Assembly: GCA_963920635.1 (NCBI GenBank)
Contig: OY987301.1
Coordinates: 40,647,820-40,711,819 of the forward strand
Reading direction: 5' to 3'
Source of the DNA: Pseudeuparius sepicola
Taxonomy: Eukaryota > Arthropoda > Insecta > Coleoptera > Anthribidae
DNA length: 64,000 bases
Notes under the pieces: generated by a model
Told to the model about the DNA's origin: nothing
Databases searched by the model: none
Seen by the model: the letters and a program-made list of their open reading frames with translations, nothing else
Program-made: the position numbers and the translations under genes
Shown here: positions 34,900 to 46,899 of the stretch, piece by piece
How positions within the stretch are numbered: the first letter of the stretch is position 1
How the letters are laid out: every line of letters begins with the position of its first letter

Positions 34900-36970
34900 G
34901 TGTAGACTGAACCAACACTGTTATATTGAAGAGGCCCGCATTGCGCTGTTTCAAGCGATTGCCACTGGCGCCACACGACGAAAAAAATCGACAGGGTCGT
35001 TGAATGTTAAAACACCATTGTTGCATAATCTTTTATGATATGTTTGTTCTGGACCGACACTATATTAAAGACCCGAGCATGACGCCATATTTCATTGTTG
35101 TTTACGGACTGGGGTGGCGCCACTCGACGAAAAAATTGAGGACTTATTATAGGTTATCGGGGGGTATTCTGTGGTTATTGGTATGTCAGTTACTGATATT
35201 TGAAATGTCCCACATTTTAAATATCCAGCTTTATTACGATTTGCCTTCTTTTTACGGTAACGAATTGTCTTTCCGTCCAGTATTTAGCAGTTTTATCCTA
35301 TTAACACAGCTTTTATACAATAGGTAGATTTGTTTGTGATATCATGAAATTTCCATGCACATGAAGAAAATGGTACGCACACTGCACAGACCATTAGGTG
35401 AATTGCAGAAGAATAAACACTATTTTGAAATTATGGGATGATCTGATCAACCAGCTGAAGAAGCGAAAATTCTAGATATTATTTTGGAAGAGTATTTTCT
35501 AATGTCTGCAAGAATGAAAATAGAAAATTTTGTTTATAGCTCCAAAGCGAACCAATAGTCCTCCATATAAAGAAGAAACTGAAAAATCTAATGCGTTTTA
35601 TGCTTACTTACACTACAACTAGCCATGGACTTTATTTCAAACCAAAAGGGACCAAATACGCTTGCTTGCTTTTTAGACTCGCTTTTCTTAAGAAAATGTA
35701 TAGAAATATGGCTTGTGAACTTGTCAAATTAGAGGGACATAATAACAAACAAATATTTTATTTTAATTTGGATATTAAATTCTTTGTAAGAGACACATTT
35801 GCATGTTTTTATTTTACAAAAGATTCTGCAACAATGATGTTTTAACATTAAACCACCGTGTAAATATGTTTCGTTGTGTGGCGCCAGTGGTGATCGCTTG
35901 AAACAGCGCTATGCACAGGTCTTTAATATAGTGTTGGTCCAGGTCTGTTATAACGAATTTAGATTTAGTATTTTTTTAAGTTGTATAGCATAAAATCTAA
36001 TAACATTTTACCTGGCAAAAATTTAGTACAAACATCTCTGTCTTCATTTTAATCACAAGATCCTACAAGCAGTGTTATGTTTTATAGGTTATGAAAGCCT
36101 TGGGAAAAATAATAATTCCAGTGCATATGCTTTTAAGATCTTATGATTAAAATGGAATCATAAATCTTTGCCAGGTAAAATGTTATTAGATTTTATGCTA
36201 TACAACTTAAAAAAATACGAAACCTAACCTCACTTTCTCTGTTGGCAACCTCCCCTTAATATCCAAAATAAAATAAAATGATTATTTGTTATGTTCCTTT
36301 AATTTGACAAATTTGCATGACATATTTCGTTAAGATTTCTTAAGAAAAGCAAGTCCAAAAAGCAAGCAAGAATATTTTGGTACCTGTTTGTTTGAAATTA
36401 AGTGCATGGCTAGGTGTAGTGTAAGTAAGTATAGAACATAGAACCCATTAGATTTTCCAGTTTCTTCTTTATATGTGGACCATTGGTTCGCTTTGGGGCT
36501 CTAGACAAAATTTTCTACTCCAGTTCTTGCATAAGTTACAAAATACTCTTCCAAAATGTTATATCTAGAATTCTCGCTTCTTCAACTGGTTGAACAGATC
36601 ATCCCATAAGTCCAAAATAGTACTTATTCTTCTGCAATTCACGTAATGATCTGCGTATACGATTTTCTTCATGAGCATGGAAATTTCATGTTATCACAAA
36701 CAAATCTACCTACAAAAGCTCTGTTAATATGACAAAACTGCGGAATAATGACCGCAAAGTGAATTCGTTAAAGTAAAAAGAACGTAAATGGCATTAAAGA
36801 AGGATATTTAAAATATGGGACATTCTAAAAAATTTCAGAATTTGACATATCTATAACCACAGAACACCCCCCATGTAACCTTTAATATAGGCCGCCATTT
36901 TTTTCGTCGAGTAGCGCCATCCCAGTCCTCAAACAACAATGAAATATGACTCCATGTTTGCGTCTTTAAT
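34900..36970. mobile_element. Nest of three interlocked palindromic elements
   Basis: Three inverted pairs are visible: about 34905-34985 with 35870-35945 (TTTCAAGCGATTGCCACTGG type), 35049-35790 with 36245-36965 (arms ~700 bp), and 35965-36020 with 36165-36222 (AAGTTGTATAGCATAAAATC type). The end motif ACACTATATTAAAGACC occurs near 35053 and, inverted, near 35920. Open frames at 35004-35327 and 35591-35845 lie in the arms and have no domain I know. The order suggests repeated insertion of related elements into one another. Confidence 0.65.
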
Positions 36971-38202
36971 ATAAGTCGATTTTAGGCGAATAACCGGTAA
37001 ATACCAAACACGTTTACGCGATTCGGTTATTGTTGGTTATAGCTCTCTGACGTCACAAAGAAACCCTTCATACGTCATCGTAACAACCGACAATAACCTC
37101 GGTATTTACTCAACTCAGGAGCAGGGTAAGTACCGCGGTTATTGAAAACAACAAATGTCATTTTCTAGATTTGCCAATTTGTTGCGAGTTTGAATTTTTC
37201 AAAACTTATAACTACATTTGCAAGTGTAGTGAATTTATATTTTCATGTAGATCCATACATTTAAAAAAATGAACGGGAGCAAAAATATCTCTTTTGTGTG
37301 AGCTTTGAAGAGTGTGAAGATGTCCAGGTTCCGTTGAAGTCGGAGATATGGAAATGGAAACCCCTCTGTTACATGTAATTTTATTAAATGATTTTATTAA
37401 TTTTTTGTAACAAATTTTAACAAAACCCAACATACACAAATATAATAAGTGAGGTTATAGACAGGTAGTAACATGACATTTCTCCTTGGTTGTTCGCCTA
37501 AATTACTTTTCGGCTAACCAAACACATTTAGGCGAGTTTCAATGGTGACATTTGTTGGTTATTCAAGGGCTAAAACCAAGGACAACCAGAAAGATAACCG
37601 GTGTTAAAACCAGACGTCACCGATTGTATCGGTATAATTGCGATGAAGGCTAATTTAAAAACGCTCAGATGCAAATAATTTTATTACAGATTTATATTAT
37701 ATTTATAAAAACTAGTTACTGTTACTGGTTTCCTATATTAAATGCGATTACTTAGGTAGGTACCTAACTCAATATTTTCTCGAATTAATATAAAATGGTT
37801 GCTATATAAAATCGTCTAATTAATAGTGCACATAGTGCTATTTTTTGTCTTTTTGGTGTTTTGTGGAACTATAATTTCGTCATCTGACGCATCCATTTCA
37901 GTAGCTTTATTTTCACGATAAAAATAAATATCATTTTCATACTAATCGCAATTGCTTTTCAGAATTTTTTTCAAATATGGAGATAAAGACAAACAAATTT
38001 TTTTATATTTTAACAACAAAAACGATTTGCGCACATGGCAACAAATAATGGGTATATCTATCGTCACCAAAGCACATCCATGCGTTTGCTAACAGCTAGT
38101 CACGTTGTCTCAGCTTTTCACGTTGTCTCAGCTTTACCGAGCGAAGGAAGCCCTTGCAAGCAGTTTGATATAGTTATATTATGTCTTCGTTTTATCTGTA
38201 TA
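36971..38202. other. AT-rich stretch with a weak inverted pair
   Basis: CGAATAACCGGTAAATA near 36987 and AAGATAACCGGTGTTAAA near 37590 suggest a decayed element. Nothing else is recognised. Confidence 0.3.
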
Positions 38203-38802
38203 TACAGTGCGGCCCGTTTGGAATGGATACACCTCTGTAAAATTGTTATTTTTGCTCCGATTTTTAAAAACTTTTTTTTGTTAGTTAGGTCTCTGAAAAT
38301 ACCATTCGACACACCTTCCAATTGTTTTGAAAACCAAACACCTGGCTAACTGCGACATTTTTTATCCCCCCAAAATTCAAGAAATCATATTTCGGCATCA
38401 ATTTTTAACGCTTGGCAAAGTTAATTTTTTAACTTCAAATTTCCATGGCACACTTTGCTATCCGTAGAAATTCATTAAAATGTGATTTTTGGACCATCAA
38501 TTTATTTTTTCGAAATTTTTTTATTTTTTGATTTTGATAAAACTTTGGATTTGGGATTTTTGGTTCATTCTAAACAACTTTTTTTAGTAAATTTTTTTCA
38601 TAAAAAAATGCCTAATGTGATTTCTTGAATTTTGGGGGTATAAAAAATGTCGCAGTTAGCCAGGTGTTTGGTTTTCAAAACAATTGGAAGGTGTGTCGAA
38701 TGGTATTTTCAGAGACCTATCTAACAAAAAAAAGTTTTTCAAAATCGGAGCAAAAATAACAATTTTACAGAGGTGTATCCATTCCAAACGGGCCACACTG
38801 TA
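38203..38802. mobile_element. Foldback MITE, 600 bp, ~185-bp arms
   Basis: Ends TACAGTGCGGCCCGTTTGGA and the inverted TCCAAACGGGCCACACTGTA-type end, with TA on both sides. The arms pair nearly without gaps from 38203 to about 38389 and from about 38620 to 38802. ORFs crossing it are arm shadows. The TA-CAGTG end matches the Tc1/mariner-type ends of other elements here. Confidence 0.85.
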
Positions 38803-39030
38803 TATGCTTTGGTGACGGTGATTGCATCCAATCTGCTTGCAAGCGCATACTTTGCTTGATCACGCTGAATGCACCCAAATTTCAAATTCATCGGTAAACA
38901 ATTGGTTTCGGCGGTCTTCAAGACCCACGGATGCGTTGAGCACCAATCCCACTGTGATAAATCTTCCCTTTTTCCAAAAACACACGATTTAATTCAATGA
39001 GATATTACCTTTAGTATTCCTCAAGCACAA

Positions 39031-39667
39031 TTACATTTCACTGAAGCAGAAGCCTATATAACTATATTTGGTAACTAACAATATCCTATAATTAACAGTA
39101 AATGAACGAAACTTGAACAGTAAATGAACAAAACTTGACGTGACATGACCTTCAGCAGAAGAGTTTTCTAACCCAGCCCCAGTAAGCATTATATCGATGT
39201 TAACATTTATTCCAAACTCTCTGAATGCTTTTAAAAAATTAGAAGCGTTATCTGTTACCGTTGCCACAATTTTTTATTGTCGATTCCTTATTTGCCATGA
39301 ATTTCATCTAAGAGAAGGGAAACTCGGTCATAACTGTGTCAGGGTCCAACTAGTGACAAGTAGCCAACCAGTGACAAGTGACTCCCAGAAAACTTCGTTG
39401 TTTAGTCGACCAAATATCAGCAGTGGTACATACGTAATCAATTGATTTTAACAACTCTTTAATTTTGTTTGAAGCTTCGCTATTTAAATGTTTAACTCTG
39501 GACAAAATGGAGTTTCTAGACAAAACTTTTAATGGCAGACCAGCAAAGATTACCTTGAAGGACGGAGAGTCTACTACAGATATCGCAGAAGTGGTACATA
39601 AGACAAATTTTACTATGCGCTGATCAAACTTGATTAATATTTGCACCCCAGTGTCCACAGCCACCAA
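39031..39667 (-). pseudogene. hAT-family transposase relic
   Basis: Two minus-strand frames hold pieces of a hAT (ZBED-type) transposase core in the right order. 39667-39350 reads VVDSPSFKVIF, a lysine-rich stretch, then TADIWSTKQRSFLGVT, the strand that bears the first catalytic Asp of hAT enzymes. 39267-39031 reads TVTDNASNFLKAFREFG, the second conserved block with its Asp. A frame change and stops separate the pieces, and the C-terminal dimerisation region is missing. The relic lies 3' of a subterminal repeat region ending in a hAT-like terminus at 40047. It cannot encode a working enzyme. Confidence 0.8.
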
Positions 39668-39849
39668 TTTTCATCGAATTTCGCATATCGGCCTGCTTCA
39701 TACGTTTGGAATTTCCGAGGGAATTTCTTTCAGTTTCGGTCTCTATGGATCCCTTCCTTGTGATAATTTGTGTAATCTTATATTGACAATATTCAGAATA
39801 AGCATTTTCGTGCACTTTTTTAAATATATTAAGTATTTCGATGTTGAAG

Positions 39850-40047
39850 TAGGTATCTTAGATACTTTTCGGTATCTAAGTTACTTTCCGGTATCTAAGT
39901 TACAAGATACAGTTCCTTTTAAAAAGTAACTTAAGATACTAGTTACTTTTTGTCAAAAAATAAAGGAACTAAGATACAGTAACTTAGACACTTTAAAGTA
40001 ACTAAGTTACTCTAAAGTAACTAAGATACTTTTTTCTGACAGCTCTG
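39850..40047. repeat. Subterminal repeats and terminus of the hAT element
   Basis: About ten copies of a degenerate word AAGTAACTTAGATACT in both orientations, ending at CTGACAGCTCTG (inverse CAGAGCTGTCAG), a typical hAT-style terminus. Such clustered words are normally transposase-binding sites. The opposite terminus was not found, so the element looks truncated. Confidence 0.6.
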
Positions 40048-40639
40048 ATGCTAATATATGCCAATTTTAAGTGACAATACATCTTTTTAGACAAAATTTA
40101 AACTAATATATAGCTAATATATTTTATTTATTCCAATTTCCCCGGGTTTTAAATAAAAAATAAATATATCTAATATGGGTCCGAATCGACATGCCACAAA
40201 CGGTGGATTTTTCCAAATATCAAATATGTTAAGATTTGCCTCATACCTTTGTCTGTTCCTCTAAATAACCTGTTTTTACATCCGTTTTCACATTGCTGGT
40301 AGCCTTTACTGATACTATTGGTCCAGTTAAGGGAAACGTAGTTCAGTTAGATATACATCTAGAGATGGCGCAGAAAACGCCTCTCGAACCTTTTCTTAAA
40401 ACAAATTTGTTGAAAAATAAAAATCTAAAAAGAAAAAAACTGAAAATTTTGCATGAAGAGTGTATTTCGTTACAATTCCTATGTAACTAAGTCATGTGCA
40501 AAACATGTCAAAAGCTGGCTCCCTAAAATGATATTGATGATAATTATTTCCAATTTATTTAATTTAGACACTAGACATCGCCATTATACCATCATCGACG
40601 ACGTAACGTGTCAAACTTCTGTATAAATTTTTCCCATAC

Positions 40640-40960
40640 CTCCCCGCAAGCCCCTACCTAAGTTTCCACCCGTCCGCCCGTTGGAGTCAATGGGGAAGAA
40701 CGTTAATTCGCCCCCATCGGAGCCCGTTCAAATTAGACGCGTGGATCAACGTGACGCAGGCAATGGCGTGCGCGGCCACGTGACTCCGCATAAGGGCCCC
40801 GTTGAACGAGGCCATTCTTTTGTTCGTAGGGGATTTATTCAAAATATTAAATTATGTTGTTTACCGGGCTCAACTCGAAAGGGATTTGCTCCATTGAACA
40901 TGTATCTCGGGATTGCTTTCAAAAGAATTCGTACAGGGGATCTATGCAAATAACATTTTA
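40640..40960. promoter_or_regulatory. GC-richer block, possible conserved element
   Basis: Well above local GC content, with a CACGTG palindrome near 40778 and an open frame (40681-40953) without a recognised domain. No inverted ends. Candidate non-coding regulatory block in the long intron. Confidence 0.25.
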
Positions 40961-41357
40961 CCCCCACCCTTAACTACTTTATTCTTTTACTTAAAGGAAC
41001 CATGTTATATACAAGGTGGCTTATATAAGCGGATCACTAAAAATATTTCGGTCGATTTTTTACAGAAAAAAACAGTGGCGGGTGCGTTCGATAGCCCTTC
41101 CGGCCGGTATTCTTTTGTTATAATGAAAATTGCCAAAAATGGCCAAAAATATAAAAAAATCAAAAATTTTAAACCGCTATAATTTTTTTTGATATAAGGA
41201 AAAAAAATTAACAAGAAAAGTGTTTGCAAGAATTTATTTTGTTTTGTTGTCTGGATTATCGTAAAATGTGCATACTCTTAGGCTCGAAAATTAAATTATT
41301 TGTAAAAAATCTTTAATTATGTGTATTTTGTAAATAATTCAGTAATATTAGTGTTTT

Positions 41358-42806
41358 TATGAGAAAAAATTTATATAGTTTCCAAATTTTGGAAATAAGT
41401 AGCTACAAGGGTTGGCATTAAGGAGCAAAAAAGTTCCCACCCCTACCGTGGATGAAAGATCCCCTTTTTGAACAAAACCACCCTCAAAATGGACCTGGTT
41501 ACGATTTTTTGTATTTATCTCTTTGGTGAAAAATAATGAAGAGAGCAAAAATGATGGCCGTAATATTCTACATAAAAAAGATTATATAAGATTTGTACCT
41601 AACCCTATGGGGTCTTCTATTTGAAAAATTAATTAAACCCGAATGAAACCTTAAATAATGTTTTATGTTCGATATGCTTGTTTCCACACCACCAAAGAGG
41701 TAAAGCTTCCGGCGCGTGTTTTTTAAGTGGTCTCCCCAGTAGGCCTATTCAATTATATTTATCCGGTTTAGATTTCTTCGTTTTCAAATTCTTCTTCAGT
41801 GGTAGGATTTAGACAACTTTCTACATTACACTCTGCACACATTAAGGAGCAGCGTAATCCAATTTTAACACAGCCACATCTTCTTCCACAGCTACTTTTG
41901 CAACTACACGATATTTGAGGATCTGCAAAGGCGCTAGTGCTTCAGTTGTGTATCTAGAACATATAATATTGTTTGTATTTGCAGGTGATAGACACGGTAA
42001 CAATGCTCCTTTAAAGCTGCAAATGTTGGAGGGAGCCTTGAAAGTGTTATGTCACTACTGGACTTGCTCACTAGTTACTAGTTTATTAAAAGAGGCGAAT
42101 CTGTATTTATTTAACGAAGTTTCTTTTGTAGGTACCTTATAGAGTGTCAGTATCATCTTTTCTCCAGCCGTTACAATATCTTCATCACATCTTCTACTCT
42201 TCAACAGATTTATCGTCTGCATTTTACCCTTTCCAAAAAACGCCGAGGTGGTATCGCAAAAGTAGAGTTGCGCAAAAGAGTAGAGTCAAGTCTTTAGAGG
42301 TGTAGCCCCTCTCTTTGATGTTCCCCTGGCGTTCTCTCCAAAATCGAATATCTTTGTCGGTCTGAGCAAGGGCAGTAAGAAGTACCAGAAGGTCAACATC
42401 TTGCCCAACGATAACCACAGTAAATTTTGTAAGAAAAGGTGAACAGAACACCATATATATCGAATATAATATATCGAACAAAAAACATTTAAGTTTTAGT
42501 TCGGGTTTAATTAATATTTTACTCCAAATGGTGGAAAATCCCACAGGGTCAGGTACAAATCTTATATAATCTTTTTTATGTAGCATTTTTCGGCCGTCAG
42601 TTTTGCTCTCTTCATGATTTTTCACCAGAGTAAAAGTTTGCGAGATAAAAACAAAAAATCTTAACCAAGTCCATTTTGTGGGTAGTTTTGCTTAAAAATG
42701 GGATGTTTCATCCACCGTAGGGGTAGGAAGTTTTTTGTCCCTTAATCCCAACCCTTTTAACTACTTATTTCCAAAATTTCAAAACTATATAAATGTTTTC
42801 TCCTAT
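41358..42806. mobile_element. 1.45-kb element with ~280-bp inverted repeats carrying a degenerate gene
   Basis: Outer arms 41358-41640 and about 42525-42806 pair as inverted copies (ATATAGTTTCCAAATTTTGG with its inverse near 42772; GATTATATAAGATTTGTACCT with its inverse near 42553). A broken minus-strand gene fills the interior and starts within the right arm. The gene and the inverted ends suggest one capture or transposition unit. Confidence 0.7.
41757..42625 (-). pseudogene. Broken transposon-type gene with PIN-like DVDLLVLL motif and Cys-rich tail
   Basis: Pieces in order on the minus strand: an open frame from 42625 with VVIVGQDVDLLVLLTALA and KDIRFWRERQGNIK; a shifted frame with CDTTSAFFGKGKMQTINLL, AGEKMILTLYK and LNKYRFASFNKL; another shift with LPPTFAALKEHCYRVYHLQ; then near 41900-41757 CSCKSSCGRRCGCVKIGLRC with further cysteines and a stop. 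I recall this order (Asp-rich strand, GCDTTS-FGKGK, LPPT-AAxKxHxxRVYxQ, CxCxxxCGxxC tail) from many unnamed insect and aphid proteins that behave like multicopy elements. The first motif resembles PIN/FEN-type nuclease strands and the tail a CXC-type metal-binding module; both readings are inference. At least two frame shifts and internal stops make it inactive. Confidence 0.65.
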
Positions 42807-44565
42807 TCGTCATTTATTTAACTAACTTGACTCCACTGAAACTAAAATGTACCATTCAATTTGACACTTATCTGTTTATTCTGTCTTAACTAAAAAAAAA
42901 AAAGAAAAAATATTGGTAATATTTCTGGTTGACATAAGATCTGTGGTTGTTCATGGAAATAAATGTGCAATCTCTATTAGAATTTTTTAAACGGGATTAC
43001 TTAGATAGGTAATCAGCTCCGCAAAATGTGTAATATTAAAAAATGAAAATATTTGAAGTAAGGAGCAGCTGAAATGCTGAAACTGAAAAGATGAAATGAT
43101 AAAAATGTGGTGTTGTTTGTTGCGAAAATTAGGTGAAAATATTCGAAATGATCACTGAGCATTTACTGTAATAGTACAAAATAGTTTGTTATTGTCATTT
43201 TTAAGATTATTTCTACGGCATTAGGTACCTGCTAAGTGTTACATTAAATTGAAAATATTATGCATTTTAAATTTATTTTCACAAAATAAGAGAATGTTTC
43301 CTAGTTTAGTATTTTTTCTATTTAAACTAACAATTCTGAAATAGACAGTCGATTAAGTGCATGTACCTAAATCACTTTATTTTCAAATTTTTGAAGCCCA
43401 CTATGTCTACTTTAATTTAACCTGATAATCGATGGGTAACTAGATCTTATGCCAATCACTTTTACCAATAATTTTTCCCAAATTTTTATAAAAAATACAG
43501 AACACACTAGCAAGTGTGAGTAGTATGACACATAACTAACTAAATGGGATATTTCGCTTTATAAAAAATACGTTATTACATTTTTTTTCCGATAACTCAA
43601 TTTTTCTTGTTGTGTAGCTCTAGAAAAAAAGTTACAGCGGTTTAAATTTTTTTTATTATTTTTGGTCATAGTGTTCGTAGGACAGCAACTTTCATAATGA
43701 CAAAAGAAGGCCGCCGAGAAGAACTACTATAGATTGCACCTGCCACCGATTTTTTCTGTCAAAAAACAGCCGAGATATTTCGAATGAGCCCCCCTATATA
43801 CATCGTTGGAATCGACATCAAGCGTAGATTCCGAAAATTTAATATTATACCCAGGGTGTCCCATTAAAGCAACAAAAAGTTGGTTGGTATCGCTTTCACG
43901 GAACACCCTGTTATAATTCCAACAAGACCATGGGAGTGCCAACCAAAATTTCCAACTCTAAAAATAAATACGTTAAGAGGGGGAGGTAAAATATTATGTG
44001 GATTACCCTGTGGGGGAAATGGTTGAAAAATTGAACACAGCATAACAACATTGATACTTTTATTACAAATGGTGAAACAAAAAGCAGGCCATCTCGTTAA
44101 TTGCGAAGTTTTGGCGGAAAAATATGACGGTTTAGCCTAACTTACCTACTTACAAAAATGTTTCCATTCAAAATACAAGAAGTTAAAGTTGAAATTTTTA
44201 AAATTTATTTTTCGCCATTATTTTGTCAATTTTGTATGTATTAGTTTGAATCTTGCTAGGTAGGTAGTTGTTAGTAATCGAGAGGTAACTCAATCCTAAA
44301 AATCTGAAATCCGCAATCTATACTAATGGAGAAAAGATTTGTATTTTTGTTTGTAAGGAATAAACTCAAAAACTACAGGACCGATTTTAAAAATTCTTTC
44401 ATCACTAATAGAATGCTACATTATCACTGAGTAACATAGGTTATATTGTTAATCGAGTTAAATTAGGGATATAAATAAATGATTACCCGTGCGAAGCTGG
44501 GACAGGCTAATACATTATATCCAAAATCTGCAGGTTCTACAGCCTTCCTTTTAGAGCTCGGAAGT
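42807..44565. other. AT-rich stretch, nothing firmly recognised
   Basis: Isolated CAGGGTGTCCC and GAACACCCTG words near 43853 and 43911 look like ends of decayed elements. Confidence 0.4.
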
Positions 44566-44830
44566 TCTTAATGTCCGTCCCTGTTCCCATGCAGGGAATT
44601 AAATAAGTGCAATTAAAGGCGGCTAAATAGGCAAGCATACTTTCCGAGAACCCCGCGGCGCGGAACTCCCGGAGGGACCAAAGTTGGAGCCCTGGAAGTT
44701 TTCCCGCCACTCTACGCTTGTTCTTTTAGACCCCGGGCAAGGACCGTTTTGTTCCATTACCGTCTTTGGACGGCACAATTGCGAAGTCTCGAGTATTTGT
44801 TTGCGAGATAGTTCAGTTTAATTTGTCATT
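44566..44830. promoter_or_regulatory. GC-richer block, possible conserved element
   Basis: GC-rich run (CCCCGCGGCGCGGAACTCCC) in AT-rich intron, no ORF of note and no terminal repeats. Confidence 0.25.
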
Positions 44831-45081
44831 ATAGCGGTGAGGTGGACTAGTTAACTTAAAAACACTTTGGACTATTTCGTTGCACTTTACTTGTTGTTTT
44901 GAGTGCGTTAACTTTTCGCGCAAATTGTTATTTTTGTCAGAAGAAGTAACTCAGGTGACTGGTATATTTATTCGGCTTCTGGATCCAGGCATGTTAGCAA
45001 TTTAGGATGTGATTTAAATGTTCTGTTGTATGTATCTGAACTTGGTGTGATTCTTTCATCTTCTGGGCAGCATATATTATA

Positions 45082-45575
45082 TACAGTGACCTGCAGAAAG
45101 TTGGACACAAATGGTAAACTTTTTTATTATTAATTTCACAGAAAATCTTATTCTTGATAAAAGTTGGTGCATCATTTCAAACTTAAAACGCACAAAATTT
45201 AAATATCTCTTTTTGGATACGAGGTAGACTAAAAAATGTCAAAATAAGTCAAGAGTAAAGTACCCTTATTTTTCAAAATATGATAAAAAGTTACTTACAA
45301 AAGTTTTTTGGGATCAAAAGTGGATGTCAGATTTAAAGCTACAGCCACCTAGTCAAAAAAAAAAAGAAGAAATTAAACTTTTTTGTATTTTTTTTTCGAC
45401 TACCCTGTGTACTACAAAAAAACAAAATACCGCAAGCGCAACTTATCATCGGATAACAAATGAATTTGCTACTAAACTTTAATTTTGTTCGATTAGCAGA
45501 TAGAAATTTAAATTATTCTAAATCAGAGTTTAAAAATATTACATTTTTGTGTCCAACTTTCTGCCGGTCACTGTA
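45082..45575. mobile_element. Tc1/mariner-type MITE, 494 bp
   Basis: Ends TACAGTGACCTGCAGAAAGT and the inverted ACTTTCTGCCGGTCACTGTA, TIRs of ~28 bp with one mismatch and one gap, TA at both sides. No coding capacity. Confidence 0.85.
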
Positions 45576-45690
45576 GGTATATAGTAAAAAAAATGACACA
45601 AAGCATTGTTTAGTAACAAGGTTTGTCTGATACGTAACTATAAAAGAAAAATAGCCACTGCATTATGTTAATAATATTTTCAAGCTAAAT

Positions 45691-45747
<57 letters not shown>
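45691..45747. repeat. (AC)n(AT)n microsatellite
   Basis: About 11 AC/CA repeats followed by about 17 AT repeats. Confidence 0.97.
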
Positions 45748-45750
<3 letters not shown>

Positions 45751-46440
45751 CTCTACCGGGCCAACATTATATTCCGTTTAAAGTTTACATTTTCGGACTT
45801 GAAACTCGGAAAATTGATTTTTCAAAATTTAAACTCTGAAAATATTACAATATAAAAATTAAACCAATACCAGTATACATTTTGTTTTCTCACACTACGA
45901 GTTAATAACATTATTAATTTAGAGCTCAATTTTTAGAATACTTTCTTAGCCAATCCCTTCATGTAAACGTAAACGTAAAATACAGATTAAATATTATATT
46001 TTTGTAGTCTGTTCGATCAGCTTGCTGGCAGAACACTGTCCATCAGTAAAGGCTCATCAGTAGAGGGAGTTTAACAACAGACCATATTTTCAGATGTTAA
46101 TAAAATTTTAGAAAATGTCGCGTCCCCCATCAATAAAATAAAAAAGGAACGGTCCTAGCCAAAACAGTTTTCATTATAATGAAAACCATGTGACCAAGTC
46201 AAAAATAGAGCTTCAGTGCTTCAACCTAATAATACAGAAACCACAGATCATCCCTGCATTATCTATAAAAATATAGTTACTGTTTTTTTCCCATACAAGA
46301 TAATGACGCTTGAAGTAAGTACGAAAACAATATTTTCCACCATTGAGTTAACGAGCGAGCGGGTCTATTGTCTCTGCGTTTTCAGGAATTACCAAAGAGC
46401 GCTAGAATTACACGGAACTGAAAAAAAAATGTTTAATTAA

Positions 46441-46660
46441 TCTGGGGCACGCACATTTTTTGTATTCATTCGTCGGGATTTGAAACTTCCATCCGCCGTG
46501 TGTCCCGGCATCCATGTACAATAGAGATATTACTATGTCGTTTTGTGTAAAACGCAATTTGCATGCTCGCCGCGAAAATGGCGAGATCTCGCCTTTCAGG
46601 GAAAAACGAAATGAAGGGAGCCGCAAATTACCCTCGCTCTTGTTGCACTCATTAAACCAC
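46441..46660 (+). promoter_or_regulatory. GC-richer block, weak third copy of the intronic block family
   Basis: A stretch at about 46513-46566 (TACAATAGAGATATTAC ... AAAACGCAATTTGCATGCTC) matches the core of the blocks at 57950-58260 and, inverted, 50960-51260. Outside this core similarity is weak. Confidence 0.35.
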
Positions 46661-46899
46661 TACGTTTCCTCCCTGTTAACCGCATTGTAATGGTGATATT
46701 CTAGCAAGCTTCTTCGTTTTGTTATTTTTATTTGTTAGCTTGCCTCATGGTGTGCATCAGCAACTCCCTATGCAGCATTAGAAATTGTACTAACCATGCC
46801 AGTACAGGGATATTTAAGAAAGATTAGCCAAGTTTTGTATTTTTCGATATAGAAAACTGCCTAAAATTATCCACTCTAAAAAATATTGTATTATTTACC

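Noticed and set aside
39630..39929. 99-codon plus-strand ORF
   Set aside because: Antisense to the hAT relic region, no domain.
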